NCBI GenBank assembly: GCA_009777435.1
Contig: WRLW01000025.1
Span: forward strand, 1 to 11,779
Length of the DNA stretch: 11,779 nt
Direction: 5' to 3'
Source: Oscillospiraceae bacterium
Lineage (GTDB): Bacteria > Bacillota > Clostridia > Oscillospirales > UBA929
Shown: piece after piece, positions 1 to 5,266 of the stretch
How the letters are laid out: every line of letters begins with the position of its first letter
How positions within the stretch are numbered: position 1 is the stretch's first letter
Made by a program: the position numbers and the translations under genes
Notes under the pieces: model-generated
The model's input: only the letters and a program-made list of their open reading frames with translations
Database searches by the model: none
Told to the model about the DNA's origin: nothing

Positions 1-851
1 CGTATATTCTCTGAGGTGTTTGCCTGACCAAGCAGGCCGTCAGCCTGCTTGAGCAGGGCCTCCCTGCCGGGGAAACCGCCCTTGCCGAACGCGACCATGC
101 GGGCCAGCCCGGCCTCGACCGGGCCGATCTCCGGGGTAAGCTCGTGCCCGCACGCGCGCCGTCCGGCCTCCACGCGCAGGATATCGAGAGCCACTAACCC
201 GCACGGCTTCGCGCCGAGCGCGGCCATGCGCGACCATATGACCAGCGCCGAGATGCGCGGCACGAGCAGATCAAAGCCCTTCTCCGGCGTGTGGCTTGAG
301 GCCGACGCGAACACCGGCACGCCCTCAAGCAGAAAATGGCCGCAAAAGCCGTCCCTGCGGGCGTATATCAGCGACGTATGGGCTTTCAGGCCGCGCAGTA
401 TCTCGCCGGACAGCGGCCCGCGGAGGGCGAGGCGCGCGTATTCGGGCGTGCGGTCGGTCAAAGCGCGTGTCCCCTTGCGCTCCGCGAGGTATTCGGCGCA
501 GGCGGCCGCATACGGCGGCCCGGACGCGCAAAGCACCCCGTCCGCGAACGGGTAGGCCATGAACGAGTCTATAACGCCGCCCGATTCCCCGCACAGTATG
601 GCGCGGCACGCCAGCCCGTCGGACAGCGGCGACATGTCGGTCGCCGACAGCGCTTGCAGCAGCCCCGCCGCGCCGTTTCCGCCTATCACAAAGGCCGACA
701 TGTGTGAAATGTCGAACAGCCCCGCGCCGTTTCGCGCCGCGTTATATTCCTCGGCCACGCCGCCGTAGCGCGACGGAACCGAGCATCCGCCGTATTCAAG
801 CATTTTCGCACCCAGCTCCGCGTGGGCGCGGTCTACGGGTGAAAGCCGCAC
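1..851 (-). CDS. GcvT-family (aminomethyltransferase-like) protein, C-terminus beyond the left edge
   Basis: The minus strand reads open from a GTG at 851 to the left edge, giving 283 residues of a family usually near 360, so the C-terminal barrel is missing. Family marks are the N-terminal ELGAKMLEYGG (residues 12-22), GLFDISHM (44-51), GGVID (91-95), LALRGPLSGE (141-150), and GLVALDILRVEAG followed by PVEAGLARM (218-252). GcvT proteins bind tetrahydrofolate and move a one-carbon unit from an aminomethyl-lipoyl carrier. Several expected positions are altered: the second Asp of the usual GG-x-x-DD is Ser96, the usual NAS-N stretch reads CASG (108-111), and the RTGYTGE-like motif is not recognisable around 165-192. 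It may therefore be a divergent paralogue rather than the T-protein of glycine cleavage. The GTG start is preferred over the ATG at 803 because it restores the conserved N-terminus; a GAGGAC stretch lies about 10 nt upstream. Its own promoter faces away from the hydrogenase operon. Confidence 0.82.
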   Translation of the reverse strand, partial: MRLSPVDRAHAELGAKMLEYGGCSVPSRYGGVAEEYNAARNGAGLFDISHMSAFVIGGNGAAGLLQALSATDMSPLSDGLACRAILCGESGGVIDSFMAYPFADGVLCASGPPYAAACAEYLAERKGTRALTDRTPEYARLALRGPLSGEILRGLKAHTSLIYARRDGFCGHFLLEGVPVFASASSHTPEKGFDLLVPRISALVIWSRMAALGAKPCGLVALDILRVEAGRRACGHELTPEIGPVEAGLARMVAFGKGGFPGREALLKQADGLLGQANTSENI

Positions 852-879
852 CGATACACCGTCCTCGGCCGGAGCCTAA

Positions 880-913
880 GCCCGGCAAATCCGCCGGGCA
901 AGTCCGCCGGCAG
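880..913 (-). repeat. 13-nt tandem repeat and hairpin in the leader of the GcvT-family gene
   Basis: On the plus strand, CCGGCAAATCCGC (882-894) is followed by CGGGCAAGTCCGC (895-907), matching at 11 of 13 positions, and then a partial third copy CGGCAG (908-913). Within it GCCCGGC (880-886) and GCCGGGC (893-899) make a perfect 7-bp stem with a 6-nt loop. The element lies between the minus-strand promoter and the GTG start, so it would be transcribed as the 5' leader. The repeated arms allow alternative pairings. A regulatory role is inference only. Confidence 0.45.
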
Positions 914-918
914 GTATA

Positions 919-947
919 ATTATGGTCGGGCGGCCGCCCGTTGTCAA
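919..947 (-). promoter_or_regulatory. Minus-strand sigma-A-type promoter for the GcvT-family gene
   Basis: Read on the minus strand, a perfect -35 box TTGACA (plus 942-947) is followed after exactly 17 nt by CATAAT (plus 919-924), a 5-of-6 match to TATAAT. Transcription would begin near plus 912, leaving a leader of about 60 nt before the GTG at 851. Spacing and boxes fit the housekeeping sigma factor. Confidence 0.7.
927..940. promoter_or_regulatory. Perfect 14-bp palindrome in the promoter spacer, possible operator
   Basis: CGGGCGGCCGCCCG equals its own reverse complement. It fills most of the 17-nt spacer between the -35 and -10 boxes of the minus-strand promoter, where a bound protein would block RNA polymerase. 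The extreme GC content means it could also be a chance feature of a GC-rich genome. No known regulator is assigned. Confidence 0.4.
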
Positions 948-955
948 TTTATTTC

Positions 956-984
956 TTGCCCTCGCATGTAAACGGTGTTATAAT
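956..984 (+). promoter_or_regulatory. Promoter of the hydrogenase operon (extended -10)
   Basis: TATAAT (979-984) is a perfect -10 box, preceded by TGT (976-978), which makes an extended -10. TTGCCC (956-961) lies 17 nt upstream as a weaker -35. Transcription would start near 991, about 40 nt before the first ATG at 1033. No other convincing promoter was seen before any of the ten following genes, so this is the likely operon promoter. Confidence 0.72.
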
Positions 985-990
985 ACCGTT
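971..990. promoter_or_regulatory. 20-bp near-palindrome covering the -10 box, candidate operator
   Basis: AACGGTGTTATAATACCGTT pairs with its own reverse complement at 9 of 10 half-site positions: AACGGT and ACCGTT are exact inverted arms and TTATAA is a symmetrical core, with one G/T mismatch pair. It spans the extended -10 of the operon promoter, so a dimeric repressor bound here would stop transcription. It does not match the Rex consensus (TTGTGAA-type arms). The regulator is unknown. Confidence 0.5.
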
Positions 991-1032
991 GCGTGTTTAC
1001 CGCCCAAACTGATTATCGAAAGGATTCATGCG

Positions 1033-1368
1033 ATGAAGCTGTCCGACGTAAGAGAGATATTGTCCGCGAGCGTTATGTGCGGCGAGGAGCGCCTGAGCGA
1101 GGAGGTTCTGTCGGTGTGCGGCTCCGACCTTATGAGCGACGTTCTGGCGTTTGTGAAAGACCAGTCCGTTTTGCTGACCGGCCTGATGAACCAGCAGGTC
1201 GTGCGCACGGCGGAAATGATGGATATGAAGTGCATAGTGTTCGTGCGCGGCAAAACGCCCGAGCCGGACGTGGTAACGCTGGCCAATCAGCGCGGCCTGA
1301 CCGTTATGTCCACCATGCACAGGATGTACGAGGCTTGCGGCAGACTGTACTCCGGCGGGCTGGTTTAA
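1033..1368 (+). CDS. DRTGG domain protein 1 (hydrogenase-operon accessory)
   Basis: A protein of 111 residues consisting of little more than one DRTGG-type domain: CGSDLMSDVLAF (29-40), TGLMNQQVVRTAEMMD (49-64), KCIVFVRGKTPEPDV (66-80) and LTVMSTMHRMYEAC (89-102). DRTGG domains occur in phosphotransacetylase-like and CBS-linked proteins and are thought to bind a ligand, but the function in this context is unknown. The start is the ATG at 1033, preceded by GAAAGGA (1018-1024) at 8 nt; in-frame upstream codons back to 922 would run through the promoter and are excluded. It is first in the operon, one base from the next gene. A partner role with the HATPase and HydS-like proteins is inferred from the conserved gene order beside clostridial hydrogenases. 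It shares the domain pattern with the product at 3133-3480, but the two are strongly diverged. Confidence 0.85.
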   Translation: MKLSDVREILSASVMCGEERLSEEVLSVCGSDLMSDVLAFVKDQSVLLTGLMNQQVVRTAEMMDMKCIVFVRGKTPEPDVVTLANQRGLTVMSTMHRMYEACGRLYSGGLV

Positions 1369-1369
1369 C

Positions 1370-1795
1370 ATGCCTATGGAGAAGCTCACGCTTTCGTTCG
1401 ATATAATAGGCGGCAACTTCATAGCCGCCGGCGAGGCGTCGTCGGCCACCAAAGCCGCCCTGCGAAAGATCGGACTGTCCAACGACATCATACGCCGCGT
1501 CTCCATCTGCATGTATGAGGGCGAGATCAATCAGGTCATACACGGCGGCGGCGGCAAGGCCGTCATCGAGGTGGACGAGCGGCGCGTCGCCATAACGCTG
1601 ACCGACGGCGGCCCCGGCATACCCGACGTGTCCAAGGCTCTTGAGGAAGGCTTTTCGACGGCCACCAACGAGATACGCGAGCAGGGCTTCGGCGCCGGCA
1701 TGGGACTGCCCAACATGAAGCGCTACTCGGACGAGTTCGAGATAATCTCAAAGCCGGGCGAGGGTACGACGGTCGTCATGTCCATAAGGTTCTGA
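1370..1795 (+). CDS. HATPase-domain protein, RsbW/anti-sigma-factor-like
   Basis: A protein of 141 residues that is a single GHKL ATPase fold. The N-box is YEGEINQVIHGG (49-60, with Glu52 and Asn54), the G1 box DGGPGIPD (79-86) and the G2 lid GFGAGMGLPNMKR (106-118). No dimerisation/histidine-phosphotransfer domain is present, so it is not a complete histidine kinase. The arrangement resembles RsbW/RsbT/SpoIIAB-type serine kinases, which phosphorylate partner proteins. The substrate is unknown; a STAS-type partner is not encoded in the window. The start is the ATG at 1370, with another in-frame ATG at 1376; no strong ribosome binding site is visible, which suggests coupling to the gene ending one base earlier. 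Such an ATPase regularly accompanies DRTGG and HydS-like genes in clostridial hydrogenase operons. Confidence 0.85.
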   Translation: MPMEKLTLSFDIIGGNFIAAGEASSATKAALRKIGLSNDIIRRVSICMYEGEINQVIHGGGGKAVIEVDERRVAITLTDGGPGIPDVSKALEEGFSTATNEIREQGFGAGMGLPNMKRYSDEFEIISKPGEGTTVVMSIRF

Positions 1796-1802
1796 GGGAG
1801 GT
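1796..1802 (+). promoter_or_regulatory. Ribosome binding site that fixes a TTG start
   Basis: GGGAGGT lies 6 nt before the TTG at 1809. No ATG or GTG near this position gives a full N-terminal ferredoxin domain, so this site decides the start of the HydS-like gene. Confidence 0.75.
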
Positions 1803-1808
1803 ATACCC

Positions 1809-3119
1809 TTGATATCGGTTCGGCTGGATCCGGAAAAATGCAGGGGATGCACCATTTGCATAAAACGCTGCCCCACCGAGGCCATCAGGGTGCGTTCGGG
1901 GCGCGCGAAAATAATCAAGGAGCGCTGTATCGACTGCGGCAACTGCGTGCGCTCCTGTTACTACCACGCCAAGGTCGCCGTGGCCGACCCGCTGTCGCGC
2001 GTGTCGGACTTCACACACTCTATCGCCCTGCCCGCCCCGTCGCTGTTCGGGCAGTTCAAGAACCTTGAGGATCCCGGCGTCGTGCTGCGCGCGCTGCTCG
2101 GCATGGGGTTTTCCGAGGTATTCGAGCCGGCGCTGGCCGCCGAGATGATCTCCGCGCTCACGGCCTCCAAGCTGGGGAAAAACGCGCCCAAGCCCCTCGT
2201 CTCGTCCGCGTGTCCCGCCGTATTGAGGCTTATCACACAGCGGTTCCCAAACATGATACCGCATGTGCTTGACCTTATTTCACCCGCCGAGTTAGCCGCC
2301 AAGCTGGCGCGCGGGCGCGCCGTCGCGAGGACGGGGCTGCGGCCGCGCGACGTGGGCGTGTTCTTCATCTCGCCGTGCCCCGCCAAGGTTACGGAATCGC
2401 ATCAGCCCAGTCGTCTGGACGCGCCCGTTATAGACTACGCGGTGTCCATGTCGGAGGTATATTTTAAGCTGCTGCCGCTCATGAAAAGGTCGCAGGCCAT
2501 GCCGCGCGCCGCGCGCGACGGCCTGCGGTGGGCGTTCTCAGGCGGCGAGTCGCGGCTTTTGGGCGACGCGCGGTGCGCCTTCGTGGGCGGCCTTGACAAT
2601 GTTATAGGTATGCTTGAGACCCTCGACGGCGAGGAGGACTCGGAGCTTGATTATTTAGAGCTGGGCGCGTGTCCGGGCGGCTGCGTGGGCGGCTGCCTGA
2701 CCGTTGAGAACCCGTTCACCGCGGCCGCGCGCCTGCGCCGTCTGGCCGCCGCCGCCGCGTCCGGCCCGGACGCCGGCGCAAGCCCCGTCGAGGTGTTTTC
2801 CCAGGATTTCATAGCGGAGCAGGCCAAGCCCGCGAGGGAGCTTATATACACGCCGACCACCATACTCGACCGCGACGTGGGCCGCGCCATGCAGAAGCTC
2901 AGGCAGGTCGAGGAGCTGAAGGAGCGGCTGCCCGGCCTCGACTGCGGCTCGTGCGGCGCGCCCGGCTGCCACGCGCTGGCCGAGGACGTTATACTGGGCT
3001 GGGCCGAGGAGTCCGACTGCATCTTCAATGTCCGCGACGGCGTGGAATACGCCGCCAACGACGGCATCTATCTGCCGCCGCCGTTCAGGAGACGAAAGGA
3101 CGACGAGCAGGCCCTGTAG
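1809..3119 (+). CDS. HydS-like putative sensory [FeFe]-hydrogenase homologue
   Basis: A protein of 436 residues. An N-terminal pair of [4Fe-4S] ferredoxin sites (Cys11/14/17/21 and Cys40/43/46/50) is followed by an [FeFe]-hydrogenase large-subunit-type H-domain (about 70-340) and a C-terminal Fe-S domain with Cys379-x2-Cys382-x4-Cys387-x16-Cys404. The three H-cluster loops read VSSACPAV (131-138), ISPCPAK (187-193) and ELGACPGGCVGGC (284-296). The four cubane-ligand positions are kept (Cys135, Cys190, Cys288, Cys292), with the same 55-residue spacing between the first two as in clostridial CpI. The proton-relay cysteine is Ala134, and the usual Met before Pro-Cys and before the third loop are Ser188 and Gly286. 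This fits poorly active sensory hydrogenases such as Thermotoga HydS, although no PAS domain is present here. The start is TTG with a strong ribosome binding site. It probably reports H2 or redox state to the neighbouring ATPase, PHP and DRTGG proteins; that link is inference. Confidence 0.85.
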   Translation: MISVRLDPEKCRGCTICIKRCPTEAIRVRSGRAKIIKERCIDCGNCVRSCYYHAKVAVADPLSRVSDFTHSIALPAPSLFGQFKNLEDPGVVLRALLGMGFSEVFEPALAAEMISALTASKLGKNAPKPLVSSACPAVLRLITQRFPNMIPHVLDLISPAELAAKLARGRAVARTGLRPRDVGVFFISPCPAKVTESHQPSRLDAPVIDYAVSMSEVYFKLLPLMKRSQAMPRAARDGLRWAFSGGESRLLGDARCAFVGGLDNVIGMLETLDGEEDSELDYLELGACPGGCVGGCLTVENPFTAAARLRRLAAAAASGPDAGASPVEVFSQDFIAEQAKPARELIYTPTTILDRDVGRAMQKLRQVEELKERLPGLDCGSCGAPGCHALAEDVILGWAEESDCIFNVRDGVEYAANDGIYLPPPFRRRKDDEQAL

Positions 3120-3132
3120 GGAGGGAGACGTT

Positions 3133-3480
3133 ATGACCGTTTCAGAGCTTTGCGCCTCGCTCGCGGGCGCCGAGCGCGTGTGCGGAAGCGACGCCGCGCT
3201 GTCGCGCGAGGTCACGGGCGGCTATTGCGGCGACCTGCTGAGCTGGGTGATGGGCCGCGCGCAGCCCGGACAGGCCTGGGTGACTATCATGGGCAACGCC
3301 AACACGGCCGCCGTCGCGCTGCTGGCCGACGTGTCGTGCGTTATACTGGCCGAGGGCGTCGCGCCCGACGCGCAGCTTCTGAGCCGCGCGCGGGCCGAGG
3401 ATCTGCCCCTGTTTGGCAGCGCGGCGTCCGCGTTTGAGCTTTGCGCGGCCATAGGGCGCGCCCTAAGGATATGCTGCTGA
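3133..3480 (+). CDS. DRTGG domain protein 2
   Basis: A protein of 115 residues, again essentially one DRTGG-type domain: VTGGYCGDLLSWVM (27-40), WVTIMGNANTAAVALLADVS (49-68), CVILAEGVAPDA (69-80) and LPLFGSAASAFELC (91-104). The segment pattern follows that of the product at 1033-1368 but overall identity is low, so the two are diverged paralogues with perhaps separate partners. The ATG at 3133 is preceded by GGGAGGGAG (3119-3127), a strong ribosome binding site that touches the stop codon of the HydS-like gene. The 3' end overlaps the PHP gene by 10 bases, which implies coupled translation. It ends in Cys-Cys. The biochemical role is unknown; the domain may bind a small ligand. Confidence 0.85.
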   Translation: MTVSELCASLAGAERVCGSDAALSREVTGGYCGDLLSWVMGRAQPGQAWVTIMGNANTAAVALLADVSCVILAEGVAPDAQLLSRARAEDLPLFGSAASAFELCAAIGRALRICC

Positions 3481-4232
3481 CGCTCGACATACACATACAC
3501 TCGTGCCTGTCGCCGTGCGGCTCGCCCGACATGACGCCGCGCAATATCGCGGCTATGGCGGCCCTGTGCGGGCTTACGGCCTTCGCCGTATCCGACCACA
3601 ACACCTGCCGCCAGTGCCCGCCTGTCATGGCCGCCGCCGCCGAGCATGGGCTGCTCGCCATTCCGGCCATGGAGCTTACAACGTCCGAGGAGGCGCATGT
3701 GCTGTGCCTGCTGCCCGATCTCGGCGCGGCCGCCGCTTTTTCGGATTACGTTTACGAGCGGCTGCCCGATATAGCCAACAGGCCGGAGATATTCGGCGAA
3801 CAGACGGTTATGGACAGGCATGACCGGCCGGCGGCCGAGGAGCGCAGGCTTCTGCTGTCGGCGACGTCTATCAGCGTATACGGCGTATCGGAGCTGGCCG
3901 AGAGCTTCGGCGGTATGGCCATACCGGCGCATATAGACCGCCCGTCGTTCTCCGTGCTGTCCAACCTCGGCCTGTGGGACGCCGCGTGGGGCTTCAAGGC
4001 TTTTGAGGCCGGCGACCCGGAGTCCGTGCCCGGTCTGAGGGCGCGGTTCCCGGAGCTGGCGGCTCTGAGATACGTCTCCAATTCCGACGCGCATACGCTT
4101 GAGGGTCTGGGCGCGGCCCGGCCCGGGACGCTGGAAGCCGAGCGGCCCGACGCCCGCGCCGTTATAGACGCTCTGAAACGCGGACAGACCCGCAAACCAA
4201 ATATACAAGGAGGATCAACATGCCCAACCTGA
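3471..4232 (+). CDS. PHP-family metal-dependent phosphoesterase
   Basis: A protein of 253 residues with a complete PHP metal site: DIHIHS (6-11, His8 and His10), SDHN (41-44), MELTTSEEAHVL (67-78, Glu68 and His76), IPAHID (151-156) and SNSDAH (203-208). PHP proteins of this type hydrolyse phosphoesters such as nucleotide or 3',5'-bisphosphate substrates with bound divalent metals. The substrate here is not known; a role in signal removal within the operon is inference. The ATG at 3471 overlaps the upstream gene by 10 bases. The only ribosome-binding-like sequence (AAGGA, 3465-3469) sits 1 nt from it, too close for normal use, so reinitiation is likely. The tail (about residues 245-253, IQGGSTCPT) is encoded by the ribosome binding site and first codons of hydC and is unlikely to matter for catalysis. 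Confidence 0.86.
   Translation: MLLTLDIHIHSCLSPCGSPDMTPRNIAAMAALCGLTAFAVSDHNTCRQCPPVMAAAAEHGLLAIPAMELTTSEEAHVLCLLPDLGAAAAFSDYVYERLPDIANRPEIFGEQTVMDRHDRPAAEERRLLLSATSISVYGVSELAESFGGMAIPAHIDRPSFSVLSNLGLWDAAWGFKAFEAGDPESVPGLRARFPELAALRYVSNSDAHTLEGLGAARPGTLEAERPDARAVIDALKRGQTRKPNIQGGSTCPT
4207..4213 (+). promoter_or_regulatory. Strong ribosome binding site of hydC inside the PHP gene
   Basis: AAGGAGG, the best ribosome binding site in the window, lies 6 nt before the hydC ATG at 4220 and within the last codons of the PHP gene. It suggests that hydC is translated more strongly than the regulatory genes before it. Confidence 0.8.
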
Positions 4233-4720
4233 AAACCAAGGTGCCCTTCAAGGGCACGCCCGAGCAGGAGTCCAAGCTGCTGGGTATCATCGAGTCGCAC
4301 AAGGGCAAGCGGGGCGCGACAATGCCCGTGCTCCAGCAGGCGCAGGACATCTACGGCTATTTGCCCGAGGAGGTGCAGATCACGGTCGCCGAGGGCTTGG
4401 GGCTGTCCCTGTCCGAGGTATACGGCGTCGTGTCGTTCTACTCGCAGTTCACGGTCAACCCGAAGGGCGAGCATGTGGTGTCGGTCTGCATGGGGACGGC
4501 GTGTTACGTCAAGGGCGCGGCGAGCATCCTTGAGCGCGTCGAGCGCAAGATCGGCTGCGAGGCAGGCTCGATTACCGCCGACGGCCGCTTCTCGGTTGAC
4601 GCGACGCGCTGTATAGGCGCCTGCGGCCTGGCGCCCGTCATAACGGTCGGCAGCGACGTCTACGGACGGTTAGTACCCGACGAGGTGGACGGCATACTCG
4701 GCAAATATACGGATAAATGA
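4220..4720 (+). CDS. hydC: [FeFe]-hydrogenase subunit HydC (NuoE-like, [2Fe-2S])
   Basis: A protein of 166 residues, the normal length for the NuoE/24-kDa family. An N-terminal helical part contains LQQAQDIYGYLPEE (38-51) and LSEVYGVVSFYSQF (64-77). A thioredoxin-like domain holds the [2Fe-2S] ligands Cys90-x4-Cys95 and Cys131-x3-Cys135 (CMGTAC and CIGAC). In trimeric hydrogenases this subunit binds HydB and relays electrons close to its flavin. The ATG start follows a perfect AGGAGG site. The gene overlaps the PHP gene by 13 bases and the next gene by 4 (ATGA), so translation is coupled on both sides. The subunit order hydC, ATPase, thioredoxin-like Fe-S protein, hydB, hydA is the usual one for this operon type. 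Soluble cytoplasmic location is expected, as no signal or membrane segment is seen. Confidence 0.93.
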   Translation: MPNLKTKVPFKGTPEQESKLLGIIESHKGKRGATMPVLQQAQDIYGYLPEEVQITVAEGLGLSLSEVYGVVSFYSQFTVNPKGEHVVSVCMGTACYVKGAASILERVERKIGCEAGSITADGRFSVDATRCIGACGLAPVITVGSDVYGRLVPDEVDGILGKYTDK

Positions 4721-5250
4721 CCGAGCTGAGCCTTTATGTCCTCGACATCGTTCAAAACAGCGTGACGGCGGGCGCTTCGCGCATAGACGTCGGGCTTGAG
4801 GAAAGCGGCGGCGACCTGACCTTCACGGTGCGCGACGACGGGCGCGGCATGAGCCGCGAGCTGCTCGGCAGGGCGCTTGACCCGTTCACCACTACGCGCA
4901 CCACGCGCAAGGTGGGGCTGGGGCTTCCCTTCCTGAAACAGCTCGCGGAGCAGACCGGCGGCTCGTTAGCTCTGGAGAGCGAGCCGGGCGCGGGGACGAC
5001 CCTGACCGCCGTATTCGGCGCGCGGCATATAGATATGCCGCCTATGGGAGACTGGGCGGGCACGGTCACGACCTTAGTACAAGGCTCGCCGGATATCAGG
5101 TTCACATTCCGGCGCTCGGGCGGCGGCGGGGACTACTCCCTCGACACCGACGAGCTGAGGGAGGCGCTGGGCGGCGACGTGCCGCTGAACCACCCGGACG
5201 TCCTGATGTGGCTGAACGAATTTATTACCGAAAACGAACGCAATTTATAG
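4717..5250 (+). CDS. HATPase-domain protein, histidine-kinase-like, without phosphoacceptor domain
   Basis: A protein of 177 residues. An N-terminal GHKL ATPase fold has N-box DIVQNSVTAGASRIDV (10-25), G1 box DDGRGM (40-45), an F-box PFTTTR (56-61), and a G2 region VGLGLPFLKQLAEQTGG (66-82) with SEPGAGTT (88-95). It is closer to true sensor kinases than the ATPase at 1370-1795, yet lacks a His-containing dimerisation helix and any sensor domain. After about residue 105 there is an extra C-terminal segment of some 70 residues (GSPDIRFTFRRSG..., ending in LMWLNEFITENERNL) that I do not recognise. It starts by ATGA overlap with hydC. The target is unknown. It may act together with the HydS-like protein or with HydABC itself, since it is placed between hydrogenase subunit genes. 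Confidence 0.85.
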   Translation: MTELSLYVLDIVQNSVTAGASRIDVGLEESGGDLTFTVRDDGRGMSRELLGRALDPFTTTRTTRKVGLGLPFLKQLAEQTGGSLALESEPGAGTTLTAVFGARHIDMPPMGDWAGTVTTLVQGSPDIRFTFRRSGGGGDYSLDTDELREALGGDVPLNHPDVLMWLNEFITENERNL

Positions 5251-5251
5251 T

Positions 5252-5258
5252 AAAGGAG
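5252..5258 (+). promoter_or_regulatory. Ribosome binding site that fixes a TTG start
   Basis: AAAGGAG lies 8 nt before the TTG at 5267. The first internal ATG lies well inside the conserved N-terminal segment, so the TTG is chosen. Confidence 0.7.
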
Positions 5259-5266
5259 TTTTACAG

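Noticed and set aside
49..555. A 168-codon plus-strand open frame at the left end
   Set aside because: The minus strand in this stretch encodes the GcvT-family protein with clear motifs; the plus frame has no start signal or domain.
852..918. Glycine riboswitch ahead of the GcvT-family gene
   Set aside because: The leader is only about 60 nt and contains none of the conserved aptamer core; a glycine riboswitch needs roughly 100 nt or more.
922..1032. Longer N-terminus for the first DRTGG protein
   Set aside because: The in-frame ATG at 922 would place coding sequence over both promoters. The ATG at 1033 has its own ribosome binding site and the right domain length.
941..1032. Rex (NADH/NAD-sensing) operator upstream of the hydrogenase operon
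   Set aside because: No TTGTGAA/TTCACAA-type arms were found. The palindrome at 971-990 has different arms.
3441..3470. Upstream TTG start (3441) for the PHP gene
   Set aside because: It would add ten residues before the conserved first beta strand (LTLDIHIHS) and has no ribosome binding site; the ATG at 3471 fits the family start.
3222..4208. A 328-codon open frame on the minus strand
   Set aside because: It lies opposite the second DRTGG gene and the PHP gene, both with intact family motifs. Its translation is rich in Arg and Gly with no recognisable domain, as expected for the antisense of GC-rich coding DNA.
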